A DNA stretch of 64,000 bases from Arbacia lixula. Its lineage: Eukaryota; Echinodermata; Echinoidea; Arbacioida; Arbaciidae. A program made the position numbers and the translations under genes. Under the pieces are notes generated by a model. It was not told the origin of the DNA. It was given only the letters and a program-made list of their open reading frames with translations, and searched no databases. Shown here one piece after another: positions 13,301 through 24,400 of the stretch (its first letter is position 1; every line of letters starts with the position of its first letter). Where the stretch lies: positions 17,915,285 to 17,979,284 of the forward strand of contig OZ022588.1 in NCBI GenBank assembly GCA_963669155.1, in the 5' to 3' direction.

Positions 13301-15367
13301 CACTAGGAAATAAAGGGACAGATCAGTGAGATCAGTGTGAGTTTCAGCAAGACTGGCACGGGAAGGGACTAATTCTAGAGGGAGTTTATCCACCTAAAAA
13401 TGTTAAATTAGAATTATGTTTCTCAGCAAGAGCAGTTTTCATAATGTACCACCATCATGTGGGTGTGATAGCCTGTGGCAAAATCCAATGTATTGATGAT
13501 GGAATATAATATGCACAACACCTATGTTGGGGAAAACCCCTTCACAGACAGTACAAATTGCACACAAGATGACAATTCAGCCAGAATCAAACCCTTAATG
13601 GTAGCCCGTCCCTTTGGCAGACCTAATTCTGAAAGTTCCCTGACTTTGTCATCATTTGAGAGAGAGTGGCTATATCCTTTCCCTGGAAGCGACAAAGAGT
13701 AATATTCGGTTTTGAGGAAATAATCTTCGATAACTGATCAAGCTTTCTATTTTTGTACCACGAAAATAGTCAAATCTCAGTGAAAACTAGTTAGATTTTC
13801 ATTTATTCTATGGGAGTTTTAGTGAGTCTGACCTTACAATTTCACAATTGGTATCCCAAAGATACATGCTAAATATGTGCAAACTTTCATGAAGTTTGCA
13901 GATGTTTGTAAAAGGGACGGGCCATCTTTAAGCCATGGCCATATTTTGGCACATGACGAGTGAAGGGAAAGTCCTCCATGAAATTAAGTTGACATGAACG
14001 AAATATTAGTGAAGGTTTGACAAAAATCCGTCCAAGGATAAGAAATTTACAACTTGTTTTATTTTTTATTTTGTGATAGAAGTTGCTTTCCCATATGTTG
14101 TGTACTACAATGTAATTTGAATTTTTTTTTTTTTTCCAAAAAGGATACATACCATTTTTCTTGTGTATTTAATGTATCACTAATGACATGTTTAAAGGTG
14201 ATATTCATAGAAAATCCAAAAATATGAAGATATTCATCTACAGAAAGCTTATAAGCCATACAATGAGCTCGGATGACATTCAAACAATATATCCCTTTCC
14301 AAAAAGCGAAATTAGGGTGAAAACAACCACCGTATTCTCGGGGACAAATTTGCCCTACTGTCATCCGAAACGGCCTTTAGGTCTGACGTAAGAAAAGGGA
14401 GGCGTTATTGTGCATCAAACATGCCAATCCGCAGCTTCTTTTCTGCCAGAAGCATCATGCATTGTTAATGAAACTGTGATGGCAGTTGCTAGTGGATTAA
14501 CAGGTGTGATACACAATGGTCATTGTGAAGCGTATCCCGGCTGTGACGTACACGCAACGCCACTTTCCCTGAGGCGATTTCGTAGGTCAGGAAGAGAGTC
14601 AATTTAGTAAAATTTGACTTTCATTAACACAAAACTGAACACTTTCATGGCATGTTAGCTGCATAAATTGCTTTAATAACTCATTCAATTATAAGATAAA
14701 CTATATTTATTTGATTTTATTTCCTATGAATATTACCTTTAATACCTCTATGAAAAAAATTGTATATCTTCATCAAAAACAGAAAAGTAGCAATTTATGG
14801 AAACAACCCCCCCCCTCTCTCTCTCTCTCTCTCTCTACCTCCCTCCTTTTCTCACTCTCTCACCTTCTCCCCCCCCCCCCCCCCTCTCTCTCTCTCTTCC
14901 TTCCTCTCAATAGCCCCGTTCATATACCATATACCGCTATTATTACCGATGCACATCGGTAAGCAAGTTTCCAGCGAGCCGCAAAAGCACCGTTCATATA
15001 CACCCCCAAAAGCCGGAATGTTGCGGTGTTTTGGACAGCTGGACTCTCTTCAAACCAATGGTGACATGCTCCGCTCAGCCATACGAGCGGTAGGATTAGC
15101 GACCAACAGGCCAGAGCGCGATGCTAAAGGCGCAACATTTACGCCTATTTTGCGGATGCAGTTTATAAGATTCGCTTACTGCAATATTGCGGTATTATTA
15201 CTAGGTCTCGATCCGCGAAAAAGCCGCAAAATAAGCGCAAAAAAGGAGGAAGCAAATACCGCATTATTTGAGCGATTCCCGTTCATATACGCAGCTATCG
15301 GTAATGCATCGGCAAAATTGCCGCAAATGTTGCGCCTTTTTCGCGGATAGGCGGTGTATATGAACAG

Positions 15368-15453
<86 letters not shown>

Positions 15454-16887
15454 CCTCCCTCCCTCCCTCCCTCCCTCCCTCCCTCCCTACCTTCCTTTCT
15501 CTCTTACTTTATTCTCTCATCTACTGTTTGTTTTGCATCTTACTACCATTTACTAACCCCCCCCCCCCCCCTTCTTCTCTCTTTCTTGACACTTGCCCCT
15601 CCCCCACCACCACATTTCCCCTTCCTCTTTCTTTCTTCCTCTCTGTCTCATTCTTTCTCTCTCTTATATGTAAACTCTCCCCACCACCACCCCCCCCCCC
15701 CCTCCACAGTGACTTGGAAACTAAAATAGCATGTAATACCTCCAGTACCTGGAGAGGAGTGGTACAGTGAAGTAATTACATCCAAGTGTGAATTTTTAAT
15801 ACTTCCTTCCCATGCAGCAGATCATGCATGGAAAAATGAAGATTAAAACCAACAGCATGGAAAACTGTACTTGTCTTTAAACCCAAAACATGTCAACTCT
15901 TTTGATGAGCATATTTAAATGTTAATGTACTGTAAATCAAATACCTCACCATTTAATTGCAATATTCAATCGACAGGAAGAAATACAGAAATATTAATAT
16001 ATAATTCTATGAACTTAACTGCTATTTTGATATTGAACCTTTGAGCAAAACATGTACAGCAGAAATGTACAGGTACTATCATTTAAGAAAATATTCCTTT
16101 GAATAAAATGACCACATGCACAATCTTCAACAGCTTGAGCTTGAGAAGATTGTAGATATTGGAAAAGTAGGCTCTATCTATACATGTACTGTCAGATGTC
16201 AGTAAGAGAAAATAGTTTGAAGTGCACCTTAAATCATGGGTAAAATTCAACTGTTTGTCTTAAATATAGAGCATCCCTGCTTCCTAATCTACAATGTGCG
16301 CATGATTTGACATACATAAACCTGTACAGTACATGTCTTCACAGGTTCTTGTGCACCTGACCAATGGTATAGTAGTTATATGGTACTTTGTATGTATCTG
16401 TACAATCACTTGAACAAAAGCGCTCCTTCACACTCCTCCACGCAAGACACGCACATGCACTTGCATTATGATCATTGCCCATGATTTGAGCTTGGCTTGC
16501 AAATGCATGCCCCGTTTTATTTGCACGCCCAATACTCTCAATCTAGTGCTCTAGCTGTACATTGTAACACAGTGAAACCACAGACGATGGATGGGCAATA
16601 CATGCATCATGCATACTCTACAAGTATGTCTATACTTTCACATTGTCAATTGACTCTGTAGACTTGTTGAGTCTTCCATAATAGTACTTAGTAGTATATA
16701 TTTACCATACATCTGTAATACTTCATGTACAATGAGCTTTCTTAGAAAAAAATGGTACTACATGTGTAGATGTACCTTAGCTACACTGTAGTATCCATTG
16801 CAGGTAGATCAATTAAGTATAAGACCTAGATACTGTACATATAAAGTAGACAGATGGATAGATAGATATAGGTAGATAGATAGATAA

Positions 16888-16925
<38 letters not shown>

Positions 16926-16931
16926 GGATAA

Positions 16932-16972
<41 letters not shown>

Positions 16973-18369
16973 CAGACAGATAGAAATGTAACAGGTACAG
17001 TGTAGATAAATATATTTACACTACACATGATTTCTGTAGCATGTTAAACTTGGTCATAATATGAAGCCACATAAAGGTTTAAGCACCATGTTTCTACACA
17101 AGCACAAAATGCAGGATCATACAAAATAATCTGCTGCACACCGTATGCTCCATCAAATTTGAACAATATCATCAATTACATATTGCACATCCAATCGCAG
17201 TCTTTTAAAAAGATGTGTATGGGAAGTACAGTTCAAGTTTATGCACACTGTACTAAGTGCTACTGCAATAAAAGTGAATGAACATTTTCTTTTTCTCAGA
17301 TTACAGTAGTCAGCAAATTTGTGACACTGTCTCAAAACACGTGTCTGCCTGATAAGACTAGTGCAGAACTTGCCAGCTAGGAGGCATATATATATGGCAG
17401 CTAGTCTTTTGCCCAACTGATGTGAGTTTGTGCAGGCCTAAAAACTACACTAGTATTTATAAGAGAGTGCGAAGGTTTTATCCTATGTGATATACTGACA
17501 CAGATTGACCAATACATACAATGCAACTTTTCTTATATGTAATCAAATCTTATCTGAATGGGGCACATGGGTAGTATCAACTTAATATCAAGTCTAACAA
17601 GACATGTACATGTACATACTGGACATGAACAATGTACACTGCAGTTAATGAGCATACATACAGTGACAGAACATTATTAAGGGTCTGGCAATCGCTGGCA
17701 GACTGGTTTGAGACAATAAGACAAAATACACATAGCCTTTATCATCATCATCAGTCCCTTGACCTTGTGTGGTCATCGGGTAACTGTGCTGACCAATTCC
17801 TTTCATACTTCTCTGTTCTTTGACAAGTCTCCATTTGTGAAATACCCCTTCTACAGAGTCTGAAATATCAAGACTATCAAGGAGAATTCTTATGTCTTGA
17901 TGACAATGAGAGCGGAGGGTTGTTAAGACAGGTGTCACCGTCATTACACCCCATCTGGTATCTGCCCTACACTTATCACAAATGCCAGCTACACGTGATG
18001 ATCTCCTGATGATCTTCCCTGTCATCTCACCCTAAATCATTACACTAGACTGACCTTAAAGACAGGGCGCATGTGAAAAAAAAAAAAAAACATGGAAAAT
18101 TCAAGCAAATCCTGCATATTGAACCTCCCTCCAAATTATAGAACAGAAACTGAATTTGAACAGAAATATATTGACTGATAGATTGTGAGGAAAGTTCTAC
18201 AATATTCTTCAAAGACTGACATTTTTGTCCATTTTCTCTAGTTTAACACAATTTGATTTTCTTTTACCTGCACAAGGGCTGCATATACATTAAAATCCTA
18301 TAAATCAACTTTTTCTTTCTTTTTTTTTTCTACTAGTACCAGCACTACTACTACTACTACTACTACTAT

Positions 18370-18420
<51 letters not shown>

Positions 18421-21400
18421 GACGACGACTACTACTGCTACCAATACTACTTCTGATACTACATGTACTACTACAACTACTGCTACATGTACTTTTAAAC
18501 CAACTTACTTCATGTGGGAGATCCTCAGCCCAGCTGAAATAGGTACAACTAGTCATCATTTATTTTGTGGTCAGACTACCTAAATATCGTGATTCAACAT
18601 AACGGCATTCAACATTTCTGTAATATTCCCTTAGTCCTACTGCCACCCTTTGATAATGTAGCATAGAGCATATATAGTCTTGAGTAAATGTGATGTGTAC
18701 ATAACACCATGTCCATACTTCCAAGCCATTTCTAGTGATGCATACACTGCAGTCCCAGTCGCATGATTGATGATGCATGCTTGAAGTCACACACCTTTCT
18801 CTCTTCATCTAAGGCCTGCCACAAGAATGTTCACTCAGGTGCAAGCTTGAGGCCGCCTTTACCTCAGAAGTGCTAGGGGAGTGGGTTTTGGGCCTCAACA
18901 GGGGTAGAATATGTCCAATACAAATTTTCGCTGAATTTCACAGTGACACAAAATCCGTCAAATGTGAAGAAAGTTATGATCTTTTGAAATTTCAATTTTG
19001 TGACGTCACGTGCGAGGTGCTCTCCCATGTAAGTATGTTGTGTGCAGCATCATTCTATAAATTGCTCTTTTTCTATTTTTGACAATGGAATGATTTGTTT
19101 TCATACAGGTATCTGTTAAACATATTTCTAATAAGATATCAAATGCCCAGGTAAAAGGATGCATACTAAATCTTTTTTAAAACATGAACATTTAAAAAAA
19201 ATTGTACACAACATATGGGAGAGCACATCACATGTGATGTCACAAAATCAAAACTTCTTATCCTATGACAGATTTTCATCAAACCTTCACCATATGTTTC
19301 TTTCATGTGTCTTTTTTTTAGGGGGGGGGACCAACTCAATTTCAATGTGAACTATCTATTTAAGCATTCTCTAGCCACATTTGCTTACATGCCACAAAAT
19401 GAACCCAATTCTCTCTCATCAATGACTGATTGCCTTTTTATGGAATGAAAATCACACTGTGCAAACTAGTACTGTACACATGCTTTGATCTGTTTTACAG
19501 GTATATGTATTGTTTCTGATGGGTTGGCAGTTACAGTTTAAGCGTATAGATCTGTGGACCAACATCTACTACAACAGGTCCATTCTATAACTTCCAGTGT
19601 AATCTGTTTATTCCATTAGAGGGAAATTTAAACTTTTGATACTTACACAAAAACAAATTACATCCTATTCTGTTTCCCAACTGGGATCAAGCTATTATGG
19701 TTATTTAAGATGCAAGTCAAACTGAAACTACAATATCCACTTCACATATTTCTGGCCAAAAGTTAAAGGGATAGTTCACCCTAACAATAAGTTGGTTTCA
19801 ATAAAGGCAGAAACATAAAAAGAATAGTGAACGTTCATGAAAATCTGTCAAAGGGTAAGAAAGTTATGATCTTTAAAGTTTTGAGTTTTTGACGTCGCGT
19901 GCAAGTTGCTCTCAAATTCGTTGTGTACAATTTCTTGTGAAAATGTCCATTCTCTCAAAAGGATATGCATCATTTTACCTATGCATTTGATACATCATTA
20001 AAAACAGGTTTTTAAACACATAGCTCTACGAAAAAGAAAATTCCTTCATCAAAAACAGAAAGAGAGGAATTTATGGAATGTACTGTAGCACACATACATG
20101 TATGGGGAAAGCACCTCACACATGATGTCACAAAATTAGAATTTCAAAAGTTAATAACTTTCTTACCCTTAGACAGATTTTTGTCAAACCTTCACTTATA
20201 TGGTTCTTTCATACTTGTGCTTTTATTGAAATCAACTTACATTGTACATGTAATTTCATGTATGAAACTATGAAGTACAATATGTACTTTGCAAAATGAT
20301 ACCAATCCACTGCTATTGTTGTAAGGATCTCCAGTCCATTGTTAGTTTCTCATCACTGATGAGAATTTAATTACAGAGTGCTATAAACAAAGACGAGACA
20401 CATCAATAATTGATACCCAAGCCTTAATTAACCACTAACATGCCAAGTCAATATTGAATGAACAAACACAGGCTTGTCTCCCCAAGAGGCCAAGACACAG
20501 AATTCCTGTACATGCTGCATTCATTAAACAGATGTTCCAAACATTCATACAGGTGATGATTTTGATTCGTTAGGGAATGATGAAAAATATCATTGTCTGT
20601 TTATCGTAAGTTACTGAATCTATTTCATTTTTCTCTGATACAAACAATATTTCATCAATCGATATCACCTGTTGTCGAGGGAAAAAATACACGGTGTCTC
20701 AGGGAAATTTCGCCCCCCAAATGCTTTAAACAGCCCTGGAAATTGTTAAAATGGCCCCCCAAATTCCCATAGACACAAGGTAAAATCAAAGCCAAATCGG
20801 CCGTTGTGCTCAAAATGTAGCCCCAAAAAAATTTGAATTGAATTTTTTCCCTGTCTGTTGTTTAAAAGTCTGTTTCATTATTTCTTTGTTTGCTTTCTTT
20901 GCACAATCTAAATGTGCACTCAAAGTATACAAAATTACTGTACATTGTTGTACGATGAGTGCTATGAGGGAAGAAACTTGTTTTGAATTTCAATTTCTCA
21001 TGACATTTGTGTGAGCCTTATCAATATCAACCCTATCCCCATCTTAAAAGTAAATATTTCTGCAAATGACTTCAAATCACAGTAAATTTTTGAAAATATA
21101 TAAAATATACACCATTACACCCGTAGGTAAGCAAAGAGCAAAACTGCAGGAATGAACCACTAGGCATCCTCTAGTCTAAAACACACTTTGCATTTCATTA
21201 TTTGGTTAATCATTGTCCAACTTCAAATACAGACTCAGAGCCTGAGGGGGGTCTTTTGCAACTGTTTATCAAATAAACAAATTAGAAGTGTTTTAATGCT
21301 AATTAATGGTGCTTTCTAGAAATCGTCAGGTGGCATATGAGACATACATGTACATGTAGCGCACTACCAGTACTCCAGTAGTGCTTGAAACGACAGGAAG

Positions 21401-24400
21401 ACAGACTGGCCAATCAATAGTCTGTAGAAGCAGATTCAAATTGAAAGACTCTGAACATGGGTCTGCAAATTAAGACTAGACTAGTTTACAGCATGATTTG
21501 CCAATACTCTGTTAACATTAGCCTACATGTAGACTGCATGTAGGATGTGGATTGCACAGACACAACTGAGTCGGTCAATAACTATGTCTGGTAACACAGA
21601 CTACATACATGTAGGCCAGCAAGGGGGATTAGGGCATAGTCTGTGTTACCAGACATACATGTAGTTGTTATCAGACTGATCTACATGTATCCATGCACTC
21701 CACAGCCGAGTAATTAGGTTAGATGTTAACTTGACCAGGTACATGTAAATGTCCGTAGTCTGCAGGCATACACAACATTACAAACTCATGTCAGTCAGTG
21801 AGTTTGTATTAATAGGTCTGAAATGCAAAGACTACCTGTTAATGTTTGCACGCATGTCTCTCCTGACTACCCATACAGTACATTACCAGATGCAAATCAG
21901 TCTGTAGCCGTATTTCCAAACACATTTCTGATGGTGTTAACTTTAGAGTCTTGATACTGTAGACTAGTGCTCTATCTCTGTTGCCATACTAGTTCCTAAA
22001 TGTACAATTACGCAGACTAATTGAACAACTGACAAGGGCTTGAGCAGCAAACTACAATTAACCCCCTTATCGCTTTTACAGATCAATCAAATGATCTTAA
22101 GAGAGATAAATGACCAGCTAGGTACAGCTCACAACACTTTGTTAAGTCGACAGTACAATGTACAATGTTCATTGTAACGCAGTATCGCTATGCACATGGT
22201 CTTTCATTACACGGACAACATTTTTAATTAAGGAACCCTCTGAATATTTAGTTCCATATAATGGTCAAAACGATGATCGGGGGTTTGTTTTTTACATGTC
22301 GGACATGAATCCCGCTGCTATTTAGAACGGTATAATGGTCAAAACGATCGGATGATTGGAGGTTCGTTTCTTACCCGCCAGACATGAATCCCACTACTAA
22401 TTAGTTCTGTATAATGGTCAAAACGATGGTCGGGGTTTGTTTCTTACCCATCAGACATGAATCCCGCTAAGTAAGTAACTGCCTTGTAATGAACATTAAA
22501 TCTGAGCATCAAGTTTATATGAGCCGGCATTTTTAATTCATTTGTTGCCTCGTTCTTTATTTAAAAGAAGTAATTGCCTTGTACATTAAGGTTATCTAGA
22601 ATATGAGGTTTTGCCTTACCACTTTTGCAAAAGCTAGGGGCTTCAGGGGCACTGCCCCTGAACCTCGCTGGGGGCTTCACAGCCCCTAGACCCATGCTGC
22701 GTTTTGGGAAGTAACTGCCTGTGAATGACGAGTTACCTGCTATAAAATAAATTAGCAAGAACCCTGTGATTAAGTAGGATTGCAATCATTATTTACAAGA
22801 TCATTATACAGTGCTTTATTTATGGGAAATTAGAGACTATGAACAATGGGAGCTTTCGAGTATGCAATGGGGATAGTGACATAGGGAAAACTACATTGTA
22901 CTGCATGGGGTGAGAGCGCACGACTGTAATTTAATCTTAGGAACCCCCTTTAAGCGTAGTTAGCGTACCATAGATGAAATCATCATCAAAAGAAATATTC
23001 ATTATAAAATCAGAACATCTTCAAATACATTTTTTCAAATCAGTTTATAGAGATCATTACTTCAGAACAGTGCAATGGTTGAATACAGATTGGTCCCTGA
23101 TTAAATTTATGGGGACATGATGAAGTCGCACAAACACCTGAAATTTTGATCAACTTGGCTGGTAGCCTCAATTTCAAGCTTTTAACAAAAAATAATTCCA
23201 AAGACTTGCCCTTAAAATTTTCATGAGGCAAAGACAAATTGATTTAAGCTACTTGTGGCAAAAATATGTGTAGCTTCAAAATAAACATCTATTTTTCATG
23301 ATTTTGGTTTAATTCTCATTTTTAGCCCATTTATGCAACTTTTAAAGCTAACAGAGATTTAGGTATTGTTAGAAGGACATTTGTGAGTCTTGTAGTATCA
23401 ATGTTGTTGTTGTTTTCATTCAACGGTCGTATCATACCTCTCTCAGTATATGATCAGGAAGCATATCTAGGTGAGCAGAAAAATAGAGCAGGGCAACAAA
23501 GACGTTTCCAGGATTTTGACATTTGTAGTATAGGGGACGTCTTTAATACTTAACTCAAATTACCAACTAGCTTTTGCTCATGAATGCTAGGAATTGAAAA
23601 GTGATGTAAGAATGTTGTGCTCTTAAGTATTTGACAGGTGTGTGTAATTCACAGTATAATTTACAATATGAAATCTACAACATGAAACTCTACATGTATC
23701 TGCATGTTTCTACAGAAAAACTTTCAAACGGCATTACCCATGTATGTAGCCAGAATTCTGTTTAACTTTTCTGTAGAAACAGACGGGATATGGTTTATCG
23801 ATAAACAGTATCTGACCAAACATGGTTTCTCATAACCACCTTCCAGAGGTGGTTATTGGTGTGTTAATCCATTTAACTTTTCTGTAGAAAAACACATAGC
23901 GAAAAGCGTATCGGGTCTGGCGGAAGTAGGGCTCGCGCTCACTGGTGCGCCCACTGATCTCTCCACTAATGAGAGATCAGTCAGTGTGGTTGCCCACAAT
24001 GCATTGGGAGGTCACAGATAGAATTTCCCCAATTTCCAATTAACCAATTATTTGCGTCATGGACCGTCAGAGTTAATCAGATTATTCGTTCTGTAGAAAC
24101 AGGTTGGTTTAAGGGCGACATGGTTTTTCAATTCCAGAAAAGATAAACTGTTTTCCACTATTTTTCTGTAGAAACACGCTGTTAAAGAAGTACTCTAGAC
24201 TTGGTATGAGGAAACATTTCTTTAGCGACAGAGTGGTAGATCTTTGGAAAAGTCTTACCAAGTTTGTAATATTTGCTACTCCAGTTTAACAAATGTTTCA
24301 AGAATAGACTAGACAAGCATTGGTCTTATAGCCATCATCTTCTTTTATGAGCAAGTATACAAGCAAACTGTACTGGACACACCAGTGCCGGCGTGTACAT

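Noticed and set aside
13281-13393. Minus-strand frame VDKLPLELVPSRASLAETHT as an exon
   Set aside because: It follows a CATTTTTAG acceptor but has only a weak donor and no place in the DENND1 protein.
14760-15770. Open frames of 196 and 138 codons
   Set aside because: They cover CT/C runs and the foldback element B, with no protein character.
18509-18533. Minus-strand 25-nt exon WAEDLPHE with acceptor TATTTCAG and donor GTAAGTTG
   Set aside because: The phase happens to fit DENND1 exon 1, but exon 1 joined directly to 8578 restores the conserved MGSR-K start, and WAEDLPHE has no counterpart in DENND1.
18305-18559. Serine-rich minus-strand frame
   Set aside because: ACT trinucleotide repeat read in one frame.
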